Of a DNA stretch of 64,000 nt, positions 44,193 to 53,633 are shown in pieces. Made by a program: the position numbers and the translations under genes. Where the stretch lies: NCBI RefSeq assembly GCF_003852235.1, contig NZ_CP027732.1:1612001-1676000 (forward strand), read 5' to 3'. Source of the stretch: Pseudomonas sp. R4-35-07 (lineage in GTDB: Bacteria; Pseudomonadota; Gammaproteobacteria; Pseudomonadales; Pseudomonadaceae). The notes beneath the pieces were generated by a model. That model was not told the origin of the DNA. It saw only the letters and a program-made list of their open reading frames with translations, and did not search any database. Each line of letters begins with the position of its first letter. The first letter of the stretch is position 1.

Positions 44193-45641
44193 GTGACTCA
44201 GAAGCCCGACCAGTGTCTTGGTGAATGGATCGACCGTGAAGCACTCGCAGAAGCGATGATCCCGCTTATCGGCCAGCTGTACCGCAATAACAATGTGGTG
44301 AGCTCGATCTATGGCCGCAGCCTGATCAATCAGTCCGTCATCGCGATTCTCAAGGCTCACCGCTTTGCGCGTCACCGTTCCGCCGACGACAGCGAACTCT
44401 CCGTCCACGAAACATTCCCACTGCTCAAGGCCATGAGCGAACTCAAGCTCGGCGCGGCGTCGGTGGACCTGGGCAAGTTGGCGTACAAATTCCGTAAAGA
44501 AGGCGCCGGCCGTAGTGCCGAGCAGTTCGTGCGTGAAGAAATGGCCGACGTGGTCGGCCAGCAAAACGCCGCTGCCCGCAAAGGCACCGACGTTGTGCTG
44601 TACGGCTTCGGTCGTATCGGCCGTCTGCTGGCGCGCATCCTGATCGAAAAAACCGGCGGCGGCGACGGCCTGCGCCTGCGGGCCATCGTGGTGCGCAAAG
44701 GCGCCGAAAACGACCTGACCAAGCGCGCCAGCCTGTTGCGTCGCGACTCGGTCCATGGCCCGTTCAACGGCACCATCGTCATCGACGAAGAAAACAACAC
44801 CATCACCGCCAACGGTAACCTGATCCAGGTGATCTACGCGAAGAACCCGTCCGAGGTGGATTACACCCAGTACGGCATCAAGGACGCCCTGCTGGTGGAC
44901 AACACCGGCGTATGGCGTGATGCCGAGGGCCTGGGCCAGCACCTGGCCTGCCCGGGTGTTGACCGTGTTGTGCTGACCGCGCCTGGCAAAGGCAAGCTGA
45001 AGAACATCGTGCACGGCATCAACCACACTGAAATCACCGCTGACGACAAGATCGTGTCCGCCGCTTCCTGCACCACCAACGCCATCGTGCCGGTGCTCAA
45101 GGCAGTGAACGACAAGTTTGGTATCGTCAACGGCCACGTTGAAACCGTTCACTCGTACACCAACGACCAGAACCTGATCGACAACTTCCACAAAGGCGAC
45201 CGCCGTGGCCGCAGCGCCGCGCTGAACATGGTGATCACCGAGACCGGCGCCGCCACCGCTGCCGCCAAGGCCCTGCCTGAACTGGCCGGCAAGCTGACCG
45301 GTAACGCGATCCGTGTGCCGACGCCAAACGTGTCGATGGCCATTCTCAACCTGAACCTTGAGAAAGCCGCCACCCGTGAAGAGATGAACGAGTACCTGCG
45401 CTACATGGCGCTGCACTCCGATCTGCATAAGCAAATCGACTTCGTCAATTCCCAGGAAGTGGTGTCCACCGACTTCGTCGGCTCGCGCCACGCCGGTGTG
45501 GTAGACGCCGAAGCGACCATCAGCCAGGACAACCGCGTTGTGCTGTACGTGTGGTACGACAACGAGTTCGGCTACAGCTGCCAGGTGGTTCGCGTGATGG
45601 AAGACATGGCTGGGGTTAACCCGCCGGCGTTTCCGCGCTAA
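44193..45641 (+). CDS. gapB: glyceraldehyde-3-phosphate dehydrogenase with N-terminal extension
   Basis: 482-aa GAPDH. About 130 residues precede the Rossmann fold, whose loop is GFGRIGR (residues 138-144). The catalytic cysteine is C293 in AASCTTN; DNEFGYSCQVVR closes the fold. The chosen start is GTG at 44193 (VTQKPDQCLGEW) with GGAAGG eight bases upstream; an ATG 15 bases earlier would overlap that site. The open frame from 44043 is longer but unsupported. In Pseudomonas this long paralogue follows mfd. Its terminator is split by the IS element downstream. Confidence 0.92.
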   Translation: MTQKPDQCLGEWIDREALAEAMIPLIGQLYRNNNVVSSIYGRSLINQSVIAILKAHRFARHRSADDSELSVHETFPLLKAMSELKLGAASVDLGKLAYKFRKEGAGRSAEQFVREEMADVVGQQNAAARKGTDVVLYGFGRIGRLLARILIEKTGGGDGLRLRAIVVRKGAENDLTKRASLLRRDSVHGPFNGTIVIDEENNTITANGNLIQVIYAKNPSEVDYTQYGIKDALLVDNTGVWRDAEGLGQHLACPGVDRVVLTAPGKGKLKNIVHGINHTEITADDKIVSAASCTTNAIVPVLKAVNDKFGIVNGHVETVHSYTNDQNLIDNFHKGDRRGRSAALNMVITETGAATAAAKALPELAGKLTGNAIRVPTPNVSMAILNLNLEKAATREEMNEYLRYMALHSDLHKQIDFVNSQEVVSTDFVGSRHAGVVDAEATISQDNRVVLYVWYDNEFGYSCQVVRVMEDMAGVNPPAFPR

Positions 45642-45655
45642 GCATCAGCGGTAAA

Positions 45656-45677
45656 TGAAAAAGCCCCGGCTGGTTCG
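45656..45677 (+). terminator. Left half of gapB terminator (interrupted)
   Basis: GAAAAAGCCCC plus CGGCTGGTTCG: left stem arm and loop. The right arm GGGGCTTTTTT is at 47112-47122, beyond the insertion. Confidence 0.85.
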
Positions 45678-45686
45678 TAATGCTGT

Positions 45687-47018
45687 TCACTTAAGCGGAG
45701 CAGCATTGCGATCCACTGGAAATCGGGTTTTTGAGATCTTCACCGTCCTCGGCCTTGCAGGTCTGGGGCGGTGATCCAGAAACAAGCTGCTGATACCCTT
45801 CTTTAGTTCGGCCAAGCGTCTGCCTGTGGCTGATACCGGATTGGCTGCCGCCATCACGATCAACTGCACGGCGATATACTGGCAAACGGGCTTAAAGCGT
45901 ATGTCCGACGGAGCTCGACCAAACGCTACCGCTGCTTGACCGGCCTCCCGGCGAATCACGTTGTAAGCGAGTAAAAGCCCCCAGACCTCCTGATAGACCA
46001 AGTCGATTTTTTACTGCGCAAGGTCACGGCATTCTGCTGCATAGAGCTTTTGATATCCCTAAAGCCCAATTCGATTTCCCAGCGTTCCTGATAAAGTTTG
46101 GCAACGACCTTGGTGCTGTAGGTGTTGGCTGGTAACGACGTCATGACAGATTTTTAATCTGCCTTGGATTTCATAGCTGACTTCGCGGGCTTCCCAGTGG
46201 GTGCCAAGAGCCGGATTTCTCTTTCTGGCTTGCGGTGAGACCTTCATGCGCACCAAGCGGTCGTGCTCGCCGTAACGGATCACTTCTTCACAGACCATGC
46301 CTTTTTTGGCGGGAATCAACCAATGACGGTGGGTTCCGGTGTTACTCAGGCTCAACAGCATTTCTGCGCCCCAAAATCCTTTATCGAATAGCGTCACGGA
46401 GTGGTCGGGGACTTGCTGCAAAAACTCGTCGGCCAAGCGCATTTCACTGCGCCGGTAAGGCCCTAATTGTGCATCCAGGATTAAGTGCGAACGCACGTTC
46501 ATCAGCGCTACCAAGCGCATCATGGGGAAGGGAGTCTGACGATCACTGGGCGTATTTCCTGACCCGAAATGATCTCGAAGCTCGGGTGTGTCCGGCGTGC
46601 GCAAGAGCGCACCGTCCACCGCGAAGACCTGCAAACCGTGCCAGTCGTCCTCGTCGTAGCGCTCCAAGCCCCATTGAGTGCCGGTTTTACGGAATAACCA
46701 CTCAACGGGATCGGCCCCTAGTCGCTTGCGGGCTTCAGTGACGCCGCTTCGGGCCAACAAGTGGTCGGAGGCGAGGCCTTGAGCGCAAATGTTCAACCGT
46801 CTAGCGACCTCATGGACAGGCTCATCACGAAACAACGCCATGCCAAGCACCAACCAAAGCACCTGATCGGCGGGCAAGCGACGCCGACGAATAGTGGCCT
46901 GACTGGATAGATCCAGCGCAGACGCAACCCATTCAATGGGGATGTTCTGGGTGAAAGTGCTTAGGTCGCAGAAGTTGAAAAGGTCGCCGAGGTCGAGCAG
47001 GTCCTGTTGAACAGACAT
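45687..47018 (-). pseudogene. IS4-family transposase, two frameshifts
   Basis: DDE transposase of about 440 aa read in three frames. Frame 1 (from 47018) holds the N-terminal domain, the first Asp in FAVDGALLRTP and the second in LFDKGFWGAEM. Frame 2 (ending near 46010) holds the YREK motif as LYQERWEIELGFRDIK, an exact Y-x2-R-x3-E-x6-K. Frame 3 (46001-45687) gives the C-terminus. Shifts are one extra base in the A run at 46151-46155 and one missing base after the A run near 46007-46012. The stop codon lies in the left end repeat. Inactive as read unless the shifts are sequencing errors. Confidence 0.9.
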
Positions 47019-47021
47019 AAA

Positions 47022-47055
47022 AAAATCCGATGCCAGAGGTCTGGCATCGGATTTT
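47022..47055. terminator. Hairpin at the transposase start
   Basis: AAAATCCGATGCCAG-aggt-CTGGCATCGGATTTT, a perfect 15-bp stem. Read toward the transposase it ends in seven T directly followed by the ATG. Confidence 0.8.
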
Positions 47056-47111
47056 CTAGGAAGCCCCGCTTTAGCTCAAATGCTTAAGTGAACAGCATTA
47101 CGGCTGGTTCG

Positions 47112-47122
47112 GGGCTTTTTTA
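47112..47122 (+). terminator. Right half of gapB terminator (interrupted)
   Basis: GGGGCTTTTTT, the right arm and T run. AAGCCCCG inside the IS end (47071-47078) could pair with it and partly restore the hairpin. Confidence 0.7.
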
Positions 47123-47154
47123 TGCCTGTGGGTTTTGTGGTGCGAGTGAGGGCC

Positions 47155-47231
47155 TCATCGGGGGCAAGCCCCTCCCACATTTGAATGTATTCGCAAATCA
47201 AACTGTGGGAGGGGGCTTGCCCCCGATAGCG
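47155..47231. repeat. Outward-facing pair of family A REP units
   Basis: A right-arm unit (CATCGGGGGCAAGCCCCTCC...) at 47155-47182 and a left-arm unit (GTGGGAGGGGGCTTGCCCCC) at 47201-47231: the opposite order from a REPIN. The first unit lacks one C. Confidence 0.85.
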
Positions 47232-47499
47232 GTAGTCCAGCCACAACTTCAACAACTGACACCATCAGCAAAACAGTTGCCGCATAATGCTCATCCCGAA
47301 ATCGACGCTGATTAGCGGCCTGTTAGTATGGCAAGACTGGCCTATGACGCGACCAAGGGTTAATGTGCGCGGCGTTGAGCCTTATATAGACTGTGCCCCG
47401 GTTCACACACTTGAGCCAAATTGTCCTTCATGCCCGCTGGCCGCGGCATGATTTAGCCAGGCGTCCAACCGTACGCCTGGCCTGTTCTGAGGAGTACGC

Positions 47500-48894
47500 A
47501 TGGCTGTCTACAACTACGACGTGGTGGTACTGGGTTCCGGCCCGGCTGGAGAAGGCGCGGCGATGAACGCTGCGAAGGCAGGGCGCAAGGTGGCGATGGT
47601 CGATAGCCGTCGCCAGGTCGGCGGTAACTGCACCCACCTGGGTACCATCCCGTCCAAGGCGTTGCGTCACTCCGTGCGCCAGATCATGCAGTTCAACACC
47701 AACCCGATGTTCCGGGCCATCGGCGAGCCGCGCTGGTTCTCGTTTCCGGACGTGTTGAAGAGCGCTGAAAAGGTCATCTCCAAGCAAGTCGCTTCGCGTA
47801 CCGGCTACTACGCCCGTAACCGCGTCGACCTGTTCTTCGGCACCGGCAGCTTCGCCGACGAGCAAACCGTCGAAGTGGTCTGCGCCAACGGCGTGGTCGA
47901 GAAGCTGGTGGCCAAGCACATCATCATCGCCACCGGTTCGCGCCCGTATCGCCCGGCGGACATCGATTTTCACCATCCGCGTATCTACGATAGCGACACC
48001 ATCCTCAGCCTGGGCCACACCCCGCGCAAACTGATCATCTACGGCGCCGGGGTGATCGGCTGCGAATACGCCTCGATCTTCAGCGGCCTGGGTGTGTTGG
48101 TGGAACTGGTAGACAACCGTGACCAGTTGCTGAGCTTCCTCGACTCGGAAATTTCCCAGGCGTTGAGCTACCACTTCAGCAACAACAACATCACCGTGCG
48201 CCACAACGAAGAGTACGAGCGCGTCGAAGGCCTGGACAACGGGGTGATCCTGCACCTCAAGTCCGGCAAGAAGATCAAGGCCGACGCCTTGCTCTGGTGC
48301 AACGGGCGTACCGGCAACACCGACAAGCTGGGCATGGAAAACATCGGGGTCAAGGTCAACAGCCGTGGCCAGATCGAGGTGGACGAGAACTACCGCACCT
48401 GCGTGCCGAACATCTACGGCGCCGGTGACGTGATCGGTTGGCCAAGCCTGGCCAGCGCCGCCCATGACCAGGGCCGTTCTGCCGCCGGCAGCATTGTCGA
48501 CAACGGCAGCTGGCGCTACGTGAACGACGTGCCGACCGGGATCTACACTATTCCGGAGATCAGCTCGATCGGCAAGAACGAACACGAACTGACCAAGGCC
48601 AAGGTGCCTTACGAAGTGGGCAAGGCGTTCTTCAAGAGCATGGCGCGTGCGCAGATCGCCGGTGAGCCGCAAGGTATGCTGAAGATTCTGTTCCACCGCG
48701 AGACCCTGGAAGTGCTCGGCGTGCATTGCTTCGGCTATCAGGCGTCGGAGATCGTGCACATCGGCCAGGCAATCATGAACCAGCCCGGCGAGCAAAATAC
48801 CCTGAAGTATTTTGTGAACACCACGTTCAACTACCCGACCATGGCTGAAGCCTATCGGGTAGCGGCCTACGACGGCCTCAACCGGCTTTTTTGA
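47500..48894 (+). CDS. sthA: soluble pyridine nucleotide transhydrogenase
   Basis: 464-aa cytoplasmic flavoprotein that exchanges reducing power between NADPH and NAD. FAD loop [16 protein letters not shown]; the active-site region [14 protein letters not shown] has one cysteine and a threonine where related disulfide reductases have CxxxxC, as expected for SthA. NAD loop [16 protein letters not shown]-terminal dimerisation domain with [20 protein letters not shown] is seven bases before the ATG. It converges with the glycerophosphodiesterase gene across a GC-rich CCGGCC/GGCCGG hairpin at 48902-48927. Confidence 0.95.
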   Translation: MAVYNYDVVVLGSGPAGEGAAMNAAKAGRKVAMVDSRRQVGGNCTHLGTIPSKALRHSVRQIMQFNTNPMFRAIGEPRWFSFPDVLKSAEKVISKQVASRTGYYARNRVDLFFGTGSFADEQTVEVVCANGVVEKLVAKHIIIATGSRPYRPADIDFHHPRIYDSDTILSLGHTPRKLIIYGAGVIGCEYASIFSGLGVLVELVDNRDQLLSFLDSEISQALSYHFSNNNITVRHNEEYERVEGLDNGVILHLKSGKKIKADALLWCNGRTGNTDKLGMENIGVKVNSRGQIEVDENYRTCVPNIYGAGDVIGWPSLASAAHDQGRSAAGSIVDNGSWRYVNDVPTGIYTIPEISSIGKNEHELTKAKVPYEVGKAFFKSMARAQIAGEPQGMLKILFHRETLEVLGVHCFGYQASEIVHIGQAIMNQPGEQNTLKYFVNTTFNYPTMAEAYRVAAYDGLNRLF

Positions 48895-48936
48895 GCGGCT
48901 CCGGCCGGTGGCCTGAGCCGGCCGGGGAGACCGATT

Positions 48937-49659
48937 TCAGTAATTCCCGAGGGTGGCAGTGGCCAAACCGGGAAAGTCTGTAATCAGGCTATCTACGCCG
49001 AAGTCGGCGAGCCTGCGCATCAGCGCAGGTTCGTTGACTGTCCAAACGGATACGTGCAGGCCCTGGCGCTGGGCTTTTTCCAGCCGCTCGGGGGTGCACA
49101 ACGTCCAGTTCAATGCCAGGAACTCACAACCGTAGTTCTGCGCGACCTTCAACGGGTCGAGCCAGGCGTATTCGGCCACCAGCCCGCGTGACAGGTCTGG
49201 GGTGAGGTCAACCGCCGCTTTCAACACTTCCCGTGAACTTGAGGTCACTGTGACCTTGTCCATCAGGCCAAACCGCACGGCCATCTCGCGGATCGCCAGC
49301 ACGGTGGTCGCAGCGCGAGTGCGCGAAGCGCTTTTGACTTCCAGTTGCCAGTGATCGAAGTCGCACTGTTCGAACAACTCTTCCAGGCGCGGGATCGGGC
49401 ATGGGTTGACCCAGCCTGGGCCGCCTTTGCGTGCGTCCATCTTCACCAGGTCCGCCGCCGAATACTCGACGACTTTGCCGCGCCGGTCAGTGGTGCGCTT
49501 GAGGGTCGGGTCGTGGATGATCATCAGCTCGCCGTCCATGGACAGGTGCAGATCCAGTTCGCAGCGGCGCACGCCGTGTTTGAGGCATTCCTGAAAGCTG
49601 GTCAGGGTGTTTTCCGGTGCTTCGCCTTTGGCACCGCGATGGCCGTAAATCAGGGTCAC
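48937..49659 (-). CDS. glycerophosphodiester phosphodiesterase
   Basis: 240-aa cytoplasmic GDPD-family enzyme (no signal peptide), hydrolysing glycerophosphodiesters to glycerol 3-phosphate and an alcohol; closest to UgpQ in size. Family blocks: YGHRGAKGEAPENTL (catalytic HR), CELDLHLSMDGELMIIHDP (metal ligands), and LEVKSASRT. The start is GTG at 49659 with AAAGGAG seven bases upstream. It adjoins the PilZ-like gene upstream on the same strand (44 bases), possibly in one unit. Confidence 0.92.
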   Translation of the reverse strand: MTLIYGHRGAKGEAPENTLTSFQECLKHGVRRCELDLHLSMDGELMIIHDPTLKRTTDRRGKVVEYSAADLVKMDARKGGPGWVNPCPIPRLEELFEQCDFDHWQLEVKSASRTRAATTVLAIREMAVRFGLMDKVTVTSSSREVLKAAVDLTPDLSRGLVAEYAWLDPLKVAQNYGCEFLALNWTLCTPERLEKAQRQGLHVSVWTVNEPALMRRLADFGVDSLITDFPGLATATLGNY

Positions 49660-49703
49660 AATTGCTCCTTTGCGCCAGGCTCGCTGGCGTCGTGAATACG
49701 CAT

Positions 49704-50282
49704 TCAGAGTTCGTCGCTTTGTTCTCGCGCCAGGCGACGTTCCTGGGCCTGTTTCTGCAGGATGTAGCGCGCCAGCAGCTGGCGTTGGGCATCGGTCATG
49801 GATTCGAACTCCGTGCCCACGTCAAAGCGCTCGCCCTTGGGATCGCAATGGGTCACCCGCGCGCGCAGCAGCAGGCCGAGGGCCTGGGGCATCAGCACCA
49901 GCTTGACCGCCAGGTGCGTGTCCGGGGCCAGCGCCACAGGGTGCTGGAAGTCGATGCCGCCTTCGGAAAGGATCACCGGCTGCGGCGCGCCCACCTCGCC
50001 GAGCAGCCCGCGAGCCATGACCTGGCTGAGCAGGTCCAGGCGTTTGTTCTGCACTTTGAGGAACGCCGCCAGGCTGCGGTCTTTTTCGTTGATCTGGCGC
50101 AGCAGGTGCTGGGCCTCAAATTCGCTGAGGTGCAGTTCACTGAGCAGATTGAACAGCGGCGAATCATCCAGCAACACTTCCTTGCTCGCCGCGTCGGGGG
50201 CCGACAGGGGTTTGATTTGGAGTGCGATCATGTCGTCGATACGGTAGTATTCGCGGCGCTCTTCTTCATCTAATGTCGACAT
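49704..50282 (-). CDS. PilZ-domain-like protein
   Basis: 192-aa soluble protein. An N-terminal RREYYRIDD fits the RxxxR part of a PilZ c-di-GMP site; the second motif is weak (ILSEGG instead of D/NxSxxG), so ligand binding is doubtful. A coiled segment SEFEAQHLLRQINEKDRSLAAF follows the N-terminus and a C-terminal basic helix ends the protein. The ATG at 50282 is chosen; the open frame to 50408 overlaps the lolC start and is unlikely. Divergent from lolC. Confidence 0.78.
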   Translation of the reverse strand: MSTLDEEERREYYRIDDMIALQIKPLSAPDAASKEVLLDDSPLFNLLSELHLSEFEAQHLLRQINEKDRSLAAFLKVQNKRLDLLSQVMARGLLGEVGAPQPVILSEGGIDFQHPVALAPDTHLAVKLVLMPQALGLLLRARVTHCDPKGERFDVGTEFESMTDAQRQLLARYILQKQAQERRLAREQSDEL

Positions 50283-50376
50283 GGCGAACCCCAGGTAACG
50301 GTAATGGTCTGAGTGTAAAGCTGCTGACCAGACCCCGCCACCGGGACGTCTTCTTTTCCTCCGAACAAGCCCCGAC

Positions 50377-51627
50377 ATGTTCAGACCTCTCTTCGTATTT
50401 ATTGGCACGCGTTACACCCGTGCAAAGCGTCGCAATCATTTTGTGTCGTTCATTTCCCTGACCTCGATGATCGGTCTCGCCCTGGGCGTGGTCGTGATGA
50501 TTGTGGTGCTGTCGGTGATGAACGGCTTCGATCATGAGATGCGCACCCGCGTGCTGGGCATGGTGCCCCACGCGACCATCGAGGGCGACGCGCCCATCAG
50601 TGACTGGCAAAGCCTGGCCGCCAAGGTCAAGCAGAACCCCAAGGTGCTGGCCGTTGCGCCGTTTACCCAGATGCAAGGGCTGCTGACCAACGACGGCAAG
50701 GTGCAGAAAATCCTGCTCAATGCCGTCGACCCGGCCCAGGAGCGCAACGTCTCGATCATCGACAAGTTCATGTTGCAGGGCAAACTCGACGATCTGGCGC
50801 CCGGCAGCTTCGGCATCGTCATCGGCGACAAGGCCGCTGCCAAGCTTGGTGTGGGCGTCGGCGACAAGCTGACCTTCGTCGCGCCGGAGGTCACCGTGAC
50901 CCCGGCCGGCATGTTCCCGCGCATGAAGCGTTTTACCGTGGTCGGCACCTTCCACGTCGGCGCCGGCGAGATCGACGGCTACCTCGGCTTGACCAACCTC
51001 ACGGACCTGGCGCGCCTGCATCGCTGGCAGCCGGACCAGGTGCAGGGCCTGCGCCTGAAGTTCAACGACCTGTTCGAGGCACCGCGCGGCGCCTGGGAAA
51101 TCGCCCAGCACCTGGGCGAATCGCAGTATTACGCCCGCGACTGGACCCGCACCCACGGCAACCTGTACCAGGCCATCCGCATGGAAAAAGCCATGATTGG
51201 CCTGTTGTTGCTGCTGATCGTCGCCGTGGCCGCCTTCAACATCATCTCCACGCTGGTGATGGTGGTGAATGACAAGAAGGGCGACATCGCCATCCTGCGC
51301 ACCCTCGGCGCCACGCCGGGGCAGATCATGGCGATCTTCATGGTGCAAGGCACGGTGATCGGCGTGGTCGGCACCCTGATCGGCACCGCCTTGGGGATTC
51401 TGGCCGCACTGAATGTCAGCGCCGCCATCGCCTTGCTTGAAAAAGTGCTCGGCCACAAGTTTCTCAACGCCGACGTCTACTTCATCGACTACTTGCCGTC
51501 TCAGGTTCAGGCCCAGGACGTGTTGATGGTGGGCGGCGCCGCGTTGGTCCTGAGTTTCCTTGCCACCCTGTATCCAGCCTGGCGCGCGGCACGCACCCAG
51601 CCCGCACAGGCATTACGTTATGAGTGA
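50377..51627 (+). CDS. lolC: lipoprotein-releasing ABC permease LolC
   Basis: 416-aa inner-membrane subunit of LolCDE, which releases lipoproteins from the inner membrane to LolA. Topology: N-terminal helix ([18 protein letters not shown]), a large periplasmic domain (about 50-270), then three C-terminal helices with [22 protein letters not shown]. Ends ALRYE. Its stop overlaps an ATG for lolD. The first gene of lolCDE, divergent from the PilZ-like gene. Confidence 0.93.
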   Translation: MFRPLFVFIGTRYTRAKRRNHFVSFISLTSMIGLALGVVVMIVVLSVMNGFDHEMRTRVLGMVPHATIEGDAPISDWQSLAAKVKQNPKVLAVAPFTQMQGLLTNDGKVQKILLNAVDPAQERNVSIIDKFMLQGKLDDLAPGSFGIVIGDKAAAKLGVGVGDKLTFVAPEVTVTPAGMFPRMKRFTVVGTFHVGAGEIDGYLGLTNLTDLARLHRWQPDQVQGLRLKFNDLFEAPRGAWEIAQHLGESQYYARDWTRTHGNLYQAIRMEKAMIGLLLLLIVAVAAFNIISTLVMVVNDKKGDIAILRTLGATPGQIMAIFMVQGTVIGVVGTLIGTALGILAALNVSAAIALLEKVLGHKFLNADVYFIDYLPSQVQAQDVLMVGGAALVLSFLATLYPAWRAARTQPAQALRYE

Positions 51628-51634
51628 ATCGGGC

Positions 51635-52318
51635 ATGAGTGAAAAAGCAATCCTGAGCTGCCGCAACCTGGGCAAATCCTACGAGGAAGGCCCGGAATCC
51701 GTGGTGGTGCTGGCCAACCTGCAGCTTGAACTCCATCCGGGCGAGCGCGTGGCGATCGTCGGCAGTTCCGGTTCCGGCAAAAGTACCTTGCTCAACCTGT
51801 TGGGCGGCCTCGATACGCCGTCCCAGGGCAGCGTGTGGCTGGCCGGTGAAGAGCTGTCCGCCTTGAATGAAAAGGCGCGCGGCCAACTGCGCAACCGTTC
51901 GCTGGGTTTCGTGTATCAATTCCATCACCTGTTGCCGGAATTCACCGCCCTGGAAAACGTGTGCATGCCGCTGTTGATCGGCAAGACGGCGATCCCGGAG
52001 GCGCGCCAGCGTGCCACGGCCTTGCTGGAACGCGTCGGTCTCGGCCATCGCCTGGAGCACAAACCGGCCGAGCTGTCCGGCGGCGAGCGCCAGCGCGTGG
52101 CGATCGCCCGTGCCCTGGTGAACAACCCAGGTCTGGTGATGCTCGATGAGCCCACCGGTAACCTCGACTCCCACACGGCCCAGGGCATCAAGGACTTGAT
52201 GCTGGAACTGAGCACCCAGATGCGCACCGCGTTCCTGGTGGTGACCCATGACATGAGCATGGCCCGTCAGATGGACCGTGTACTGCACTTGCAGGAAGGT
52301 CATCTGGTCGCTATCTGA
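51635..52318 (+). CDS. lolD: lipoprotein-releasing ABC ATPase LolD
   Basis: 227-aa ATPase of LolCDE. Walker A GSSGSGKS (residues 43-50), the LolD-specific [18 protein letters not shown], signature [15 protein letters not shown], Walker [13 protein letters not shown], and VVTHDMSMA. Start options: ATG 51635 ([13 protein letters not shown], family-like) or ATG 51620, which overlaps the lolC stop. Ends before a terminator hairpin. Confidence 0.94.
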   Translation: MSEKAILSCRNLGKSYEEGPESVVVLANLQLELHPGERVAIVGSSGSGKSTLLNLLGGLDTPSQGSVWLAGEELSALNEKARGQLRNRSLGFVYQFHHLLPEFTALENVCMPLLIGKTAIPEARQRATALLERVGLGHRLEHKPAELSGGERQRVAIARALVNNPGLVMLDEPTGNLDSHTAQGIKDLMLELSTQMRTAFLVVTHDMSMARQMDRVLHLQEGHLVAI

Positions 52319-52326
52319 CCTGTTGC

Positions 52327-52355
52327 AAGCCCGTTTTTTTGAAACCGGGCTTTTT
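52327..52355 (+). terminator. Hairpin between lolD and lolE
   Basis: AAGCCCG-N12-CGGGCTT followed by TTTC and more T. A partial terminator inside the lol operon could set a lower lolE level. Confidence 0.7.
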
Positions 52356-52378
52356 CATTTTTTCAACGGTGCCCGCGA

Positions 52379-53623
52379 ATGTTCAGACCGTTATCGATTT
52401 TCATCGGCACGCGCTATACCCGCGCCAAGCGCCGCAACCGTTTTGTCTCGTTTATCTCGATGACCTCGATGATCGGCCTCGCCCTGGGCGTGTTGGCGAT
52501 GATCGTGGTGCTTTCGGTGATGAACGGCTTCCAGCGCGAAATGAGCTCGCGCATTCTCGGCATGGTGCCCCACGCCACCATCGTGGGCGTGAACCCGATC
52601 GATGACTGGCAGCCGGTGGCCGCTGCTGCAATGAAGAACCCGCAGGTCACAGCGGCGGTACCGTTCACCCAGATGGACGGTATGTTCTCCTACAAGGGTG
52701 CGATGCAGCCGATTGAGATCAACGGCGTCGACCCGGCCCAGGAAGGCAAGGTGTCGATCGTGGCCCAGCATATCGTGCGCGGCAAACTGGAAGACTTGAA
52801 AGCCGGCGAGTTCGGCGTGGTGATCGGCGACATCACCGCGCGTCGCTTTCGGCTGAACGTGGGCGACAAACTGACGTTGATCGTTCCGGAAATCAGCACC
52901 GCGCCCGGAGGAATCACCCCCCGCATGCAGCGTTTGAACGTGGTGGGTATCTTCAAGGTGGGTGCCGAACTGGACGGCTCCATGGCCTTGATCAACAAGG
53001 CCGACGCGGCCGAAATCCAGCATTGGCAACCCAACCAGGTGCAGAGCGTACGCCTGGCAGTGACAGACCTGTACGCGGCACCCAAGGTCTCGGCCGATAT
53101 CGCCGCCAGCCTCGGCGCGGCGTATAAGGCGGACGACTGGACCCACACCCAGGGCAGCCTGTTCAGCGCGATGAAAATGGAAAAGACCATGATCGGCCTG
53201 CTGTTGCTGATGATCGTCGCGGTGGCCGCTTTCAACATCATCGCCACCTTGATCATGGTGGTGAACGACAAGGGCGCGGACATCGCGATCCTGCGCACCA
53301 TCGGCGCCACGCCCCGCCAGATCATGGCGATCTTCATGGTGCAGGGCACGGTGATCGGCGTTGTCGGCACCCTGATCGGCGGCGTGCTGGGGGTGATTGC
53401 GGCGCTGAACGTGAGCGAACTGGTGGGCTGGCTGGAGCGGGTGAGCGGGCAGCATATCTTCAGTTCGGATGTGTACTTCGTCAGCAACCTGCCTTCGGAG
53501 CTGCAAGGTGGGGATGTGTTGCTGATTTGCTCGGCGGGGTTTGTGTTGAGCTTTCTGGCGACCATTTACCCGGCGTATCGGGCGGCGAAGATCGAGCCGG
53601 CGCATGCGCTGAGATATTCGTAA
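52379..53623 (+). CDS. lolE: lipoprotein-releasing ABC permease LolE
   Basis: 414-aa LolC paralogue and second permease of LolCDE. The N-terminus ([20 protein letters not shown]) and the C-terminal half ([23 protein letters not shown]) are almost the LolC text, while the periplasmic domain differs. Same topology: one helix, periplasmic domain, three helices. Third gene of the operon, followed by REP units. Confidence 0.92.
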   Translation: MFRPLSIFIGTRYTRAKRRNRFVSFISMTSMIGLALGVLAMIVVLSVMNGFQREMSSRILGMVPHATIVGVNPIDDWQPVAAAAMKNPQVTAAVPFTQMDGMFSYKGAMQPIEINGVDPAQEGKVSIVAQHIVRGKLEDLKAGEFGVVIGDITARRFRLNVGDKLTLIVPEISTAPGGITPRMQRLNVVGIFKVGAELDGSMALINKADAAEIQHWQPNQVQSVRLAVTDLYAAPKVSADIAASLGAAYKADDWTHTQGSLFSAMKMEKTMIGLLLLMIVAVAAFNIIATLIMVVNDKGADIAILRTIGATPRQIMAIFMVQGTVIGVVGTLIGGVLGVIAALNVSELVGWLERVSGQHIFSSDVYFVSNLPSELQGGDVLLICSAGFVLSFLATIYPAYRAAKIEPAHALRYS

Positions 53624-53633
53624 TGTTTGAGAC

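Larger units (their letters stand above)
45678..47100 (-). mobile_element. IS4-family insertion sequence, 1423 bp
   Basis: Perfect 18-bp terminal inverted repeats TAATGCTGTTCACTTAAG (45678-45695 and complement at 47083-47100) and a perfect 11-bp target duplication CGGCTGGTTCG on both sides (45667-45677; 47101-47111). It encodes one transposase on the minus strand, broken by two frameshifts. The length and duplication size fit IS4. It interrupts the loop of the gapB terminator. Confidence 0.93.
47101..47499. other. Gap before sthA
   Basis: Holds the right half of the gapB terminator, two REP units facing outward, and the sthA leader. No gene seen. Confidence 0.55.

Noticed and set aside
46059..46160. 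Programmed frameshifting in the IS4 transposase
   Set aside because: No canonical slippery A6G-type site with pseudoknot; IS4 transposases are normally single-frame, and a second shift is also needed.
48898..48930. Terminator between sthA and the glycerophosphodiesterase gene
   Set aside because: GC-rich stem CCGGCC/GGCCGG has no T run on either strand.
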